Shown in pieces: positions 43,533-54,170 of a DNA stretch of 64,000 nucleotides. Numbering within the stretch: position 1 is the first letter of the stretch; every line of letters begins with the position of its first letter. The notes below the pieces were generated by a model, which was given only the letters and a program-made list of their open reading frames with translations, had not been told where the DNA came from and made no database searches. The position numbers and the translations under genes are program-made. Source of the stretch: Pollutimonas bauzanensis (GTDB lineage Bacteria > Pseudomonadota > Gammaproteobacteria > Burkholderiales > Burkholderiaceae_B); the NCBI RefSeq assembly GCF_900129885.1, contig NZ_FQXE01000015.1, positions 63,266 to 127,265 on the forward strand. The letters run 5' to 3'.

Positions 43533-44372
43533 ATGCGCGAAACAAAGACAGACGCCAGGCCCGGCAATGACGGGCGGCGCGGCATCCAGTCCGTGGAAAC
43601 GGGCTTCCCCCTGCTGGCGGCGCTGGTCGACTCGGGCGCGGCGCTTACCCTGCGCGATCTGGCCGCGCGCGCCGGCATGACATCGGCCAAGGCGCATCCG
43701 TATCTGGTCAGCTTTGCGCGCGTAGGCCTGGTCCAGCAAGACGCCGCCAGCGGCCAGTACGAACTGGGCCCGTTCGCCTTGCAGATGGGCCTGGTCAGCC
43801 TGCAGCGCCTGGACCCCGTGCGGGTGGCGCTGCCGGCGATCAACCAGCTGGCCGGCCAGATCGGGCATACGCTGGCAGTCGCCGTGCTTGGCTCGCACGG
43901 GCCGACCATGATACATATCTCCGAGGCCAGCTATCCAGTGCATGTCAATATGCGCAAGGGCACCGTGATGTCCATGCTGCACACGGCGACGGGCCATGTC
44001 TTCGCGGCCTGGCTGCCGCCCAGGATAGCGCAGCACTATATACAGCGCGAAGCCGGCGACACCTCGGTCGTGACCAGCATCAGCCCCTTGCGGCCCAGCG
44101 CCGACGCCCTGAAGGCCTTGCTGTCGGAGATCAGGCAGGCGGGGATCGCGCAGGCCCTGGGCAATCCGCTGCCCGGCATCGACGCGCTGTCGGTGCCGGT
44201 ATTCGATCATTCCGGAAATATCGTGCTGGCCCTGACCAGCCTGGGGCCGGCGACGCTTTTCGACGCCAGCGCGCAAGGTCCTATCGCCCTGGCGCTGAAG
44301 GAATGCGCCGCGGCCATTTCCGAAAAGCTGGGATACAGGCCGGCCCGCGCCAAGGAACATCCGGGCGGATAG
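43533..44372 (+). CDS. IclR family transcriptional regulator
   Basis: The 279-aa protein has an N-terminal winged helix (about 18-80: GIQSVETGFPLLAALVDSGAALTLRDLAARAGMTSAKAHPYL) and a C-terminal effector domain (about 95-265) with LGNPLPGIDALSVPVFDHSGNIVLAL. The AH-PYLVSF recognition helix is typical. It is divergent from ribBA (70 bp), but no link to riboflavin is expected; the target is unknown and may be elsewhere. Confidence 0.93.
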   Translation: MRETKTDARPGNDGRRGIQSVETGFPLLAALVDSGAALTLRDLAARAGMTSAKAHPYLVSFARVGLVQQDAASGQYELGPFALQMGLVSLQRLDPVRVALPAINQLAGQIGHTLAVAVLGSHGPTMIHISEASYPVHVNMRKGTVMSMLHTATGHVFAAWLPPRIAQHYIQREAGDTSVVTSISPLRPSADALKALLSEIRQAGIAQALGNPLPGIDALSVPVFDHSGNIVLALTSLGPATLFDASAQGPIALALKECAAAISEKLGYRPARAKEHPGG

Positions 44373-44469
44373 GCGCGGACGTTCCTGCTGTCATATTAAT
44401 GTCACGCAACTGTCAAATTGCTCCCGCAATAAAACGGTAAGATGCGCCCATGATCCGCAAGGGGCCACA

Positions 44470-46032
44470 ATGCTTGAACGCGAACTCAAATTCCATGTAC
44501 CCGCCGATAAGCGCGCCGCGCTGGAAAAAGCGTTGCGCAAGCTGAACGCCGCAGTGCTTCCCCTGCACGCCCGTTATTTCGACACGGAAAAGCATGAACT
44601 GGCCCAGGCGAGGATCGCGCTGCGCCTGCGCAAGGAAGGCAGCCAGTGGGTCCAGACGATCAAGACGCCGGGCCCCGACGAACTGTCGCGCGTGGAGATC
44701 AACACTCCACGGCCCGACGCGACCCTGGACTTGAGCGTCTACCAGGGCAGCGCCATCGAACGCGCCCTGAAAAAGCTTGAATGCCCGCTGGAGCTGCGCT
44801 ATGAAACCGAGGTCGACCGCCTGGTGCTCAAGAAAAAGGGCCGCGGCGGCGCCATCGAATTCGCCTACGACCAGGGGGTGATCAAGGCGGGCCAGCTTGA
44901 ATTGCCCATATGCGAACTCGAACTCGAACTGGTGTCGGGCGGCACCGACCATCTTTTCGCGGTCGCCCGGCAATGGCTGGCAAGACATGGGCTCATACTG
45001 GACCTGCGCAGCAAGGCCGAGCGCGGCGATGCGCTGGCCCGCGATGCAGTCGGCGCGCGGACAGGCAGCCTGGCGCCGGCGGCGCGGCAGGCTGGCGACA
45101 CGCCTGAACCGGCGCAATTGCGCCTGCCGCGCCGCGCCGGCCCGATAGTGCTGGACCCCGCCCATGCCGCGCACGAGGCCTACCGGCTATGCGCCAACGA
45201 TTGCATGAACCAGATCATCCGCAACGCCACCTACCTGGCGGGCGCCGACAGCGCCGGCGCGACGGCCGAGCTGCGGGTCGAATATGTGCATCAATTGCGC
45301 GTCGGCATCCGCCGTATCCGCTCGTGCTGGAAATTCTTCGGCAAATGGGTCGAGATCGATGAGGCTGAACTGGGCACCGAGCTGCGGCGCTATTTTTCCT
45401 TGCTGGGCCAGGCGCGCGACCGCGACGTCATAGCGCTGGTCGTCGCGCCCCGCCTGATGCGCGCGGGCATGCCGGAGCTGGCCTTGCCCGGCCCGGATGA
45501 CCACAGCACCGATGCCACGCAGGCGCTGGCCGCCAGCGCCGGTTTCCAGGCAACCCTGCTGACGCTGCTGAACCACCTCGTCGCGGTGAACGAAACCGCG
45601 CAGCCGCGTGCCGGCGCGGCGCCGCCCGCGGCCGGCAAGCTGGGCAAGGCATTGAGCAAACGGCTGAACAAGCGCCTGGAAGATATCTGCCGGCAAGGGG
45701 CGCAATTCGGGCAATTGGCCATAGACGCCCAGCATAGCCTGCGCAAGCGCGTCAAAGGCCTGCGCTACAGCATGGAGTTCGCGGCGAGCATGCTGTCCGG
45801 CAAAAGCTATGCCCGCCTGCGCGACGCGCTGGCCGACACGCAGCACACGCTGGGGGACCTGAACGATTTATACATCGCGCAGGACTATTATCAGGGGCTT
45901 GCCGCGAGCCAGCCGCAGGCCTGGTTCGCCGTAGGCTGGCTGAGCGCCATGCAAGAGCGGAAAAAAGCCGAGGCCCAGGCCGAATTCCTGCGCCTGGCCC
46001 AGGCCGGGCGTTTCAAGGGCAAGAAGGCCTGA
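44470..46032 (+). CDS. CYTH-CHAD domain protein
   Basis: The 520-aa protein has an N-terminal CYTH triphosphate tunnel domain (about 1-200) with the ExExK motif LERELKFHV at the start and ARIALRLRKEG, and a C-terminal CHAD helical domain (about 225-510) with the conserved HQLRVGIRRIRSCWKFF and LRKRVKGLRYSMEFA histidine/basic motifs. CYTH members hydrolyse inorganic triphosphate; CHAD binds polyphosphate, so a role in polyphosphate metabolism is likely. Convergent with ftsY; a ppk2 gene lies about 27 kb away. Confidence 0.92.
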   Translation: MLERELKFHVPADKRAALEKALRKLNAAVLPLHARYFDTEKHELAQARIALRLRKEGSQWVQTIKTPGPDELSRVEINTPRPDATLDLSVYQGSAIERALKKLECPLELRYETEVDRLVLKKKGRGGAIEFAYDQGVIKAGQLELPICELELELVSGGTDHLFAVARQWLARHGLILDLRSKAERGDALARDAVGARTGSLAPAARQAGDTPEPAQLRLPRRAGPIVLDPAHAAHEAYRLCANDCMNQIIRNATYLAGADSAGATAELRVEYVHQLRVGIRRIRSCWKFFGKWVEIDEAELGTELRRYFSLLGQARDRDVIALVVAPRLMRAGMPELALPGPDDHSTDATQALAASAGFQATLLTLLNHLVAVNETAQPRAGAAPPAAGKLGKALSKRLNKRLEDICRQGAQFGQLAIDAQHSLRKRVKGLRYSMEFAASMLSGKSYARLRDALADTQHTLGDLNDLYIAQDYYQGLAASQPQAWFAVGWLSAMQERKKAEAQAEFLRLAQAGRFKGKKA

Positions 46033-46097
46033 CCCGGCGCCCGTCCCCGCCCGTCCCGCCCCGCCGCTCCGGCCCGCGGCAGGCCCTCACGGCTAAT

Positions 46098-47327
46098 CTA
46101 ATCGCCGATAAGCGCCGCGGCGAATTCGCGGGCGACAAAAGGCTGCAAATCGTTCAGCCCCTCGCCCACGCCTATCCAGTACACCGGCACCGGGCGCACG
46201 CCCTGGCTGCCCGCCGCCACCGCCGCCAAGGTGCCGCCCTTGGCCGTGCCGTCCAGCTTGGTCACCACCAGGCCAGTCAAATTGATGGCCGCGTCAAAAG
46301 CCCGTATCTGCGCAATGGCGTTCTGCCCGGTATTGCCGTCGATGACCAGCAGGACCTCGTGCGGCGCGGCGCCGTCGGCCTTGCCTATGACCCGCTTGAT
46401 CTTCTTGAGCTCTTCCATCAAATGCAGCTGGGTGGGCAAGCGGCCGGCGGTATCCACCATGACCACATCGGCCTGCCGGGCGCGGCCTGCGTTCACCGCG
46501 TCGAAGGCCACGGCCGCGGGATCGCCCCCTTCCTGAGTGATGACGGTCACGTTGTTGCGCGCGCCCCATTCCATGAGCTGTTCGCGCGCAGCCGCCCGGA
46601 ATGTATCGCCGGCGGCCAGCAGCACCTTGGCGCCCTGGGCCTGGAAGGCATAGGCCAGCTTGCCTATCGAGGTGGTCTTGCCCGCGCCGTTCACGCCGGC
46701 AATCATGATCACCAAAGGCGCGGCCTGGCCCAAAGGAAACGGCTTTTCGAGCGGCGCCAGATGTTCGGCCAATATGTCGCGCAGCGCGGCCTTCACCTGC
46801 CCGGCCTCGGCGAGACGCTCCTTGCGCACCCGCGCGCGCAAGGCCGTCAATAACTGTTCGGTCGCCTCGACGCCGGCGTCCGCCATGATGAGCGCCGTTT
46901 CCAGGTCCTCGAAAAGGGATTCATCGACCTTTACGCCGACGAACAAGCCGCCGATATTCTGCCCGGTGCGCGACAGGCCTTTCTTGAGCCGTGTCAGCCA
47001 GGTGCTTTTCTCGGTGGCGGCCGCCCCCCCCGTTGCAGGCGCCTCTGGCTGCGGGGCAGGCGCCGCGGGCGCTTCCATGGAGGAAAGCCCGGCTCCGCCC
47101 GCCTCGGTAGCCGGAGCCGGCGGCGCGGGTTCCCGCGCCACGCTCTCCGGCTGATGCGGCTGTGCCTGTGCCTGTGCCTGCGGCGCTATTGGCGCTATCG
47201 GTTCTTCATGGCCTTGCGGCGCAAGCTGCGCCGGGGCGTCGGCCGCCTTCTGTGCATCTGCTGCTACAGCGTCCGGCTCATGGGTTTCGGCAGGCGTGGC
47301 CTGCTTTTTTTTAAAGAAACTGAACAT
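46098..47327 (-). CDS. ftsY: Signal recognition particle receptor FtsY
   Basis: SRP receptor GTPase of 409 aa. The N-terminal A domain (about 1-110) is a charged, Gln/Ala/Pro/Glu-rich linker after MFSFFKKKQ; NG domain follows. GTPase motifs are GVNGAGKTTSIGKLA (G1), DTAGRLPTQ (G3) and TKLDGTAKGG (G4), with the C-terminal GVGEGLNDLQPF. The ATG at 47327 matches the MFSFFKK- family start; a 20-residue extension is unlikely. It is divergent from rsmD with a 58-bp gap. Confidence 0.97.
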   Translation of the reverse strand: MFSFFKKKQATPAETHEPDAVAADAQKAADAPAQLAPQGHEEPIAPIAPQAQAQAQPHQPESVAREPAPPAPATEAGGAGLSSMEAPAAPAPQPEAPATGGAAATEKSTWLTRLKKGLSRTGQNIGGLFVGVKVDESLFEDLETALIMADAGVEATEQLLTALRARVRKERLAEAGQVKAALRDILAEHLAPLEKPFPLGQAAPLVIMIAGVNGAGKTTSIGKLAYAFQAQGAKVLLAAGDTFRAAAREQLMEWGARNNVTVITQEGGDPAAVAFDAVNAGRARQADVVMVDTAGRLPTQLHLMEELKKIKRVIGKADGAAPHEVLLVIDGNTGQNAIAQIRAFDAAINLTGLVVTKLDGTAKGGTLAAVAAGSQGVRPVPVYWIGVGEGLNDLQPFVAREFAAALIGD

Positions 47328-47385
47328 ACGTTTTACACTACCCGAATATATTTGATTAACGCCACTGAACGTTCCCAGACCGCGC

Positions 47386-48557
<1,172 letters not shown>

Positions 48558-48596
48558 GGGTAATCCGGCGCCCGCCCGCATTGCGCATTACACTAA

Positions 48597-48917
<321 letters not shown>

Positions 48918-48926
48918 GCCGCCGCA

Positions 48927-49310
48927 TCAGGGCCAAAACACCGGCCCCGCATCGGGATGCACCTTTACCAGCCGGCACGGCTGCCCCAGGAATTTCGACA
49001 CCCATGTGGCAACCAGCTCGCCTTCGTCCACGACATCCACGCGCTGCCCGCCCACCACCGCCTGGCGGCGCACGCTGTCGTCGTCTTCGATCACGTCCAG
49101 CGGAATATCCAGGCGCAGCATGCCTGGCGCGCGCATGACCAGGCAGCCCATGCTGATATCGACCTTGATATCGGCCAGCTTCCCGCAGCGGGCCTGGCTC
49201 AGCCAGCCGCCCGACTCGTCGACCACCAGCCAGCGCTTGTCGTAGGGGGCCGCATCCGGCTTATCGATGCCGCCGCAGGCGGCAATGGGAAAATAAAGAA
49301 TCGAGATCAT
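48927..49310 (-). CDS. MOSC N-terminal beta-barrel protein lacking the MOSC domain
   Basis: The 127-aa protein begins ILYFPIAACGGIDKPDAAPYDKRWLVVDESGGWLSQA, as in the N-terminal beta-barrel of YcbX/MOSC proteins, and reaches VSKFLGQPCRLVKVHPDAGPVFWP. In full-length relatives (about 280 aa) the MOSC domain with its cysteine follows at this point; here the frame stops and only 9 bp remain before the ferredoxin end. It may be a natural stand-alone barrel or a 3'-truncated gene. It overlaps the AsmA stop by 4 bp (ATGA), so it is translated with it. Confidence 0.75.
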   Translation of the reverse strand: MISILYFPIAACGGIDKPDAAPYDKRWLVVDESGGWLSQARCGKLADIKVDISMGCLVMRAPGMLRLDIPLDVIEDDDSVRRQAVVGGQRVDVVDEGELVATWVSKFLGQPCRLVKVHPDAGPVFWP

Positions 49311-51964
49311 TGGCCAAGAAGTCCTTTTAGCGCGTCGCCTATGCTTTTCACCGGGTCCATGGGTTTCTTCGGCGGCGCGGGAATCGGCGATGCGGGCGCC
49401 GCGCCCTCCGCCTCGGCTTCGGGCACCTTGCCTATCTGGTTGGACAGCAGGTCCATCAAGCCGCCCTGCACCGCCTCTTTCACCGCCTTGCTGCCGATTT
49501 CCTTCCACTGGACCTGGTAGCCGAGTTTGTCGAAGGGGCCGGAAATGCGCAGCGGAACCGTCACGTTTTTCAGTTCGTCGAGTTCCTTGCCGCCCTGCCC
49601 GGTCGAGGTATTGACGACGCGCACGTTGATGCTGACATCGAGCTGCTTATTGACGATGTCCAGCGATGCCGGCGTACCTTGCGACACGCGCAGCAGGGGC
49701 GCCACAAGATTCAGTTTCTTTATCGTGCCCTGGCCGCGGTTGAATTCTATGTCCGCGTCCAGCGACGTGAAATCCGTTTGGCGCCCCATGTCGAACTGGG
49801 TGGCGACGTCCGGCAATTGACCACTGAACATATTGCGCACGGCATCCCTGGCCTCGCGCAAGGTCTGGCCGACGTTGATGCCTTTGACCGCGCCGTCGCG
49901 CACCCGCGCCTGCACCATGCCCGTCAAGCCCGCCGTGAGCGCCGGCACGGTCGAACCTTCGGTCTCGACCTTGATCTTGATCGTGCCCAGCCCCGTCAGC
50001 CGGCCTTCCTGCGACAAGTCCTGCAGCAAAGGGCCGAGCGCGACATTGTCGAGAGACAGGTCGGCGCCCAGGACATTTTTGGAATTGGCCGTGATTTTGC
50101 CGTCCAGCTTGCCTGCATACAGATCCGCCTTCAGGCCGGTGATCGTCAGTTGGCCGTCCACCGCGCGCAGGGCCGCGGCGAACTGCTTGGCCTGCACGTC
50201 CTTGATCTTGACCTCGCCGATCGCGATATTGCCGATCAGGTCCACGGAATTCAGGAAAGACAAATCCAGCTTGTTCGCCGCGACCGGCGCGGCCGGCTCG
50301 GCGGCTTTGGGCGCCGGCTCGGCCGCCGGCTTCGCGCCGTCCTTGGCCGCAGGGGGCGGCGGCGCCTTGACCACCACGGGCGGAAAGACGGTATTGAAGT
50401 CCAGCTTGTCCGCGGCCAGGTTGAAGGCGACTTTGGGGTCTTTCAAATTCGTGGCCTGGACGCGGAAATCCAGTTTGCTGCTGCTGAGCACGGCATTGAT
50501 TTCGCTGACCAGCTCATCCTTGATGAGATCGGCCTGCAGGCTGCCGATGAAAGGGATCTCGAAGCTGCCCCCGGGCAGGGCCGCGTCTTCTATCCTTACG
50601 TCGCCCTTCATGGCGGACAGGGCGCCCTTTCTTTCGAACATATCCCAGTTGGCCGGCGAGGTCATCTTGAGCTGCACCAGGCGGTCGCCCTCTTTCACGC
50701 CGCCGTCTATTTTGAGTTCCTTGAGCGTCAGCTTCTGCGCGTCCCCGCCTATGCCGCTCAGGCCCAGCGCCACGCCCAGCACCTTGCCGCCGCCCCTGAG
50801 CTTCACCGTGCCCGAAACCGGCTCGCCCTTGGCAGCCTCGGGCGATATGGACAGGCTGGGCGCGTCGAAGGCAATATCGAAATTCTGGTCGGGCAGATTG
50901 CCCTTGGCCCGATACGCCAGCTTTTCGACCTGCAGCTCGGCCTGGCTGCGGTCCACCTTCAACTGGGGCACGATCAGGCTGGTTTCGAGGTTCTTCACCG
51001 GCGTATCGCCGCCGAGCTCGCCTTGCACCAGGAGTTCGACATTGCTGGCGCTGAACATCTCGGAGTAGGCGCTATACGCCAGGTTGCCCCGCAAGGTGGC
51101 GGACTTGGCCTGCAATTGGCCCAGCTTGCCGTTGATCAGCACATTGATCTTCTGGGCGGAGTAGGTCTGCTCTTCAGGATTGAACTTGACGACGGCCTGC
51201 CCCTCGAGGTTGGCGTCCGCCACCGGAAAGTCGCCGATGAGCTTGCCTTTGAGCGCGACATCGAAGGCCTGGTTGAACGTCATCCGGCCGGTATTGACGT
51301 CCAGCTGCAGGACGCGGGCGACCGAGCCCGTTACCTTGTCGAACAAATGAATTTCGCCGTTCTTCAGGTCCAGCCCGGCGATGTCGATCTGGAAGTCGGT
51401 GCCGGAAGCGGCGTGGCTGGCCAGGGCCGCCGGCAGTTGCCTGGCGGGCGGCGCCGGCGCCGGAGGAGCGGCCTGCGCCCCTGCCGCGCCGGACGCCGCC
51501 GGCGCGGGCAAGGCCGCCGTCGCCATGGCCGCCGCCGGGGCCAGCAGCGCGGCGACCGCGGACTGGCGCTCGACCAGGTCGCGGAAATTGAAGGCGCCGT
51601 GCTCGTCGCGTATGAGCCATGCCTTGAAGCCCGTGACGGCGACATGATCGACCACGAGCCGGTTGGACATCAGCGGCCATATCGCCACCGCGAAACGGGC
51701 GCTGTCTATGGAGGCGAAGGTATCGGTGCTATTGCGGTCGGACAGCGATACGCCCTGCACGGACAAACCGATGCGCGGAAACAGCGATAACTCGATATCG
51801 CCCTTGATGGCCAAGCTGCGTTGATAACGGTTATAGACGATTTCCTCGAGCTTGCTTTTATAGGCGTTCGGGTCGAATGTCAGGAGAAAGATTGCGATAC
51901 CTACCAAGGCAACCAGGAACACCACGACGATACTGATAAGTACCCGCTTTAACCAAACTTTCAT
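49307..51964 (-). CDS. AsmA family protein
   Basis: The 885-aa protein is inner-membrane anchored, with one N-terminal helix (about 8-30: ISIVVVFLVALVGIAIFLLTF). An AsmA domain follows (FDPNAYKSKLEEIVYNRYQRSLAIKGDIELSLFPRIGLSVQGVSLSD, with the GxxxLSLFPRxGLxV signature), then a low-complexity Pro/Ala segment (about 140-190) and a long beta-repeat region. Another Lys/Pro/Ala-rich stretch lies near 540-575. AsmA-like proteins are bridge-like lipid transporters between inner and outer membrane. It is divergent from metY and coupled to the MOSC half-protein. Confidence 0.9.
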   Translation of the reverse strand: MKVWLKRVLISIVVVFLVALVGIAIFLLTFDPNAYKSKLEEIVYNRYQRSLAIKGDIELSLFPRIGLSVQGVSLSDRNSTDTFASIDSARFAVAIWPLMSNRLVVDHVAVTGFKAWLIRDEHGAFNFRDLVERQSAVAALLAPAAAMATAALPAPAASGAAGAQAAPPAPAPPARQLPAALASHAASGTDFQIDIAGLDLKNGEIHLFDKVTGSVARVLQLDVNTGRMTFNQAFDVALKGKLIGDFPVADANLEGQAVVKFNPEEQTYSAQKINVLINGKLGQLQAKSATLRGNLAYSAYSEMFSASNVELLVQGELGGDTPVKNLETSLIVPQLKVDRSQAELQVEKLAYRAKGNLPDQNFDIAFDAPSLSISPEAAKGEPVSGTVKLRGGGKVLGVALGLSGIGGDAQKLTLKELKIDGGVKEGDRLVQLKMTSPANWDMFERKGALSAMKGDVRIEDAALPGGSFEIPFIGSLQADLIKDELVSEINAVLSSSKLDFRVQATNLKDPKVAFNLAADKLDFNTVFPPVVVKAPPPPAAKDGAKPAAEPAPKAAEPAAPVAANKLDLSFLNSVDLIGNIAIGEVKIKDVQAKQFAAALRAVDGQLTITGLKADLYAGKLDGKITANSKNVLGADLSLDNVALGPLLQDLSQEGRLTGLGTIKIKVETEGSTVPALTAGLTGMVQARVRDGAVKGINVGQTLREARDAVRNMFSGQLPDVATQFDMGRQTDFTSLDADIEFNRGQGTIKKLNLVAPLLRVSQGTPASLDIVNKQLDVSINVRVVNTSTGQGGKELDELKNVTVPLRISGPFDKLGYQVQWKEIGSKAVKEAVQGGLMDLLSNQIGKVPEAEAEGAAPASPIPAPPKKPMDPVKSIGDALKGLLGQ

Positions 51965-52230
51965 TTACGGCCTCTAAAACCACGGGACAGCCCCCCGGCA
52001 CAATACATGGCGAATACCTAGAATGCTAACCCAAGTCACCGGGTTTATTCTTCGGGGGATGAGCTTTTCGACATTGAGCGCCAGTAAAGTTCCGAGACTG
52101 GAACCCGTAACGGGATTTTATTACTATCGGCTATATTGAAATCGGACAATATTCTATCGCCCGGCTAAATAGCCCGGTACGATGGCTGCATTGTCCGCCA
52201 CTTACCCGACCAACTTAGAAGACCAGACAC
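51965..52230. other. Divergent intergenic region of asmA and metY
   Basis: The 266-bp gap is richer in A+T than its flanks. A hairpin GGCTA-AA-TAGCC (52163-52174) extended by CC/GG with one bulge lies about 60 bp before the metY ATG. I compared the leader by eye with SAM-type riboswitches and saw no convincing match. No further element could be supported. Confidence 0.4.
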
Positions 52231-53508
52231 ATGAAATTCGAGACACTTGCGATCCATGCCGGCTACCAGCCCGACCCCACCACCAAGGCCGTGGCCGTCC
52301 CAATTTACCAGACTACGTCCTATGCCTTCGACAGTACGCAGCACGGCGCGGACCTGTTCGACCTGAAAGTGGCCGGCAATATCTATACACGCATCATGAA
52401 CCCCACCAATGCGGTGCTCGAAGAGCGCGTCGCCGCGCTTGAAGGCGGCGTGGCGGCGCTGGCGGTGGCCTCGGGCATGGCGGCCATCACCTATGCTATC
52501 CAGACTATCGCACAAGCCGGGGATAATATTGTATCGGTCAGTAAGCTGTATGGCGGCACTTATAACCTCTTCGCCCATACTTTCCCGCGCCAGGGCATCA
52601 CGGTGAAATTCGCGCCGCACGACGATGTCGCGGCGCTTGAAGCCCTGATCGACGACAACACCAAAGCGGTGTTCTGCGAAACCATAGGCAATCCGGCGGG
52701 CAATATCGTCGATATCCAGGCGTTCGCGGACGCTGCGCACCGGCATGGCGTGCCGCTGATCGTCGACAATACCGTGGCCTCGCCCGCGCTGTGCCGGCCT
52801 TTCGAACACGGCGCCGACATTATCGTGCATGCGCTGACCAAATACATGGGCGGGCACGGCACCACCATCGCCGGCGCCGTGGTCGATTCGGGCAAATTCC
52901 CCTGGGCCGAAAACAAAAAGCGCTTTCCCATGCTCAACGAGCCCGACCCGTCCTACCATGGCGTGGTCTACACCGAGGCCTTCGGCCCGGCGGCGTTCAT
53001 CGGGCGCTGCCGCGTGGTGCCGCTGCGCAATACGGGCGCGGCCCTATCGCCGTTCAATGCCTTCCTGATCCTGCAAGGCATCGAAACCCTGTCCCTGCGC
53101 ATGGAGCGCCATACCGAAAACGCGCTGAAAGTGGCGCAATTCCTGCAGGGGCACGATCAGGTTTCCTGGGTGCAATACGCCGGCCTGAGCGACCATCCCG
53201 AGCATGGCCTGGCGCAGAAATACCTGGGCGGCAAGCCCGCCAGCATCCTGTGCTTCGGCATCAAGGGCGGCAGCGCCGCCGGGGCGCGCTTCATCGATGC
53301 GCTGCAGCTGATACTGCGGCTGGTGAACATCGGCGACGCCAAATCGCTGGCCTGCCATCCGGCATCCACGACCCACAGGCAGCTCAATCCCAAGGAACTG
53401 GCCGATGCCGGCGTGGGCGAAGACATGGTGCGCCTGTCCATCGGGCTGGAGCATGTCGACGATATCCTGGCCGACCTGACCCAGGCCTTGGACGCCAGCA
53501 AGGGCTGA
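52231..53508 (+). CDS. metY: O-acetylhomoserine aminocarboxypropyltransferase
   Basis: PLP enzyme of 425 aa in methionine synthesis by direct sulfhydrylation: O-acetylhomoserine plus sulfide to homocysteine. FETLAIHAGYQPDPTTKAVAVPIYQTTSYAFDS and YTRIMNPTNAVLEERVAALEGG are the family N-terminus; the PLP lysine is Lys204 in HALTKYMGGHG. The LACHPASTTHRQL motif and C-terminal RLSIGLEHVDDILADL complete the fold. It is preceded by a 266-bp leader. Confidence 0.96.
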   Translation: MKFETLAIHAGYQPDPTTKAVAVPIYQTTSYAFDSTQHGADLFDLKVAGNIYTRIMNPTNAVLEERVAALEGGVAALAVASGMAAITYAIQTIAQAGDNIVSVSKLYGGTYNLFAHTFPRQGITVKFAPHDDVAALEALIDDNTKAVFCETIGNPAGNIVDIQAFADAAHRHGVPLIVDNTVASPALCRPFEHGADIIVHALTKYMGGHGTTIAGAVVDSGKFPWAENKKRFPMLNEPDPSYHGVVYTEAFGPAAFIGRCRVVPLRNTGAALSPFNAFLILQGIETLSLRMERHTENALKVAQFLQGHDQVSWVQYAGLSDHPEHGLAQKYLGGKPASILCFGIKGGSAAGARFIDALQLILRLVNIGDAKSLACHPASTTHRQLNPKELADAGVGEDMVRLSIGLEHVDDILADLTQALDASKG

Positions 53509-53510
53509 GC

Positions 53511-53924
53511 CTAAAGCCGGCCCAGAATGCCGGACAAGGACCCCAGCACGGAGCCCTCGCCCGCCCGCCCCGCCACCGGGGCGCCATCGGGTGTGGCCTG
53601 GTCGACCAGGCTGGGCAGCATCACACTGAGGCTGCCCAATACCGCGCCGACGTCCAGGCCCGAGCGCTGCGACAGGCTGTTGACGATGTCGTCGCCCAGC
53701 ACCGCATGCAACTGGTCCGGCGTGACGGGCTGGTTCTTCCCGCTGCCGACCCAGGAGGCGATGACTTCGCCCAGCCCCCCCTGCTGGAATTTTTCGATCA
53801 GGCCCGGCAAGCCGCCGGGATAGGCTTTGACTTGTTCGATCAGGGCAGGCAGCAATGCCGCCTGGGCCCGTGCCTGCGGATTTTCTGTTCCCATCGCGGC
53901 AACAATAGAGTCTAAAAGTCCCAT
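53511..53924 (-). CDS. YidB-like DUF937 protein
   Basis: The 137-aa protein starts GLLDSIVAAMG and shows GLGEVIASWVGSGKNQPVTPDQLHAVLGDDIV, as in the YidB family of small cytoplasmic proteins of unknown function. The C-terminus is Gly/Ser-rich. The ATG at 53924 gives family length; the frame is open far upstream but in the wrong reading for a gene. It is convergent with metY (2-bp gap) and divergent from pntAA. Confidence 0.85.
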   Translation of the reverse strand: MGLLDSIVAAMGTENPQARAQAALLPALIEQVKAYPGGLPGLIEKFQQGGLGEVIASWVGSGKNQPVTPDQLHAVLGDDIVNSLSQRSGLDVGAVLGSLSVMLPSLVDQATPDGAPVAGRAGEGSVLGSLSGILGRL

Positions 53925-54170
53925 ATTCGCTTCTCCAACATGACGTCGCTTCGAGTCTATAGGATTTTCGCCCGGATGACAGTGAAGAACGCCGACCCGT
54001 CGGCCGGAGCGTCTCCGCCACAATGCGGGGGCGCCTTCGGCGCCGCATTGGTCTTGCCTCGCTCGACCTCGCCCTGAGGGGCGAGGCTTGCGCTTAGGCT
54101 CGTGGTCAAACAGTGTCAAAACTTCGGGTATAGTAGCCGTCATTAAAAGTAAAAACCTGGGAGAGGCTGT

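Noticed and set aside
42263-43909. Longer minus-strand frame upstream of ribBA
   Set aside because: It passes through the IclR gene on the opposite strand and gives no domain; ribBA starts at 43462 with a ribosome site.
49679-51790. Plus-strand 703-aa open frame
   Set aside because: It is antisense to the AsmA gene; its length is due to high GC, and it has no recognisable motif.
51965-52230. Possible SAM riboswitch before metY
   Set aside because: A hairpin and AT-rich leader drew attention, but I could not match the conserved core of any SAM-type riboswitch.
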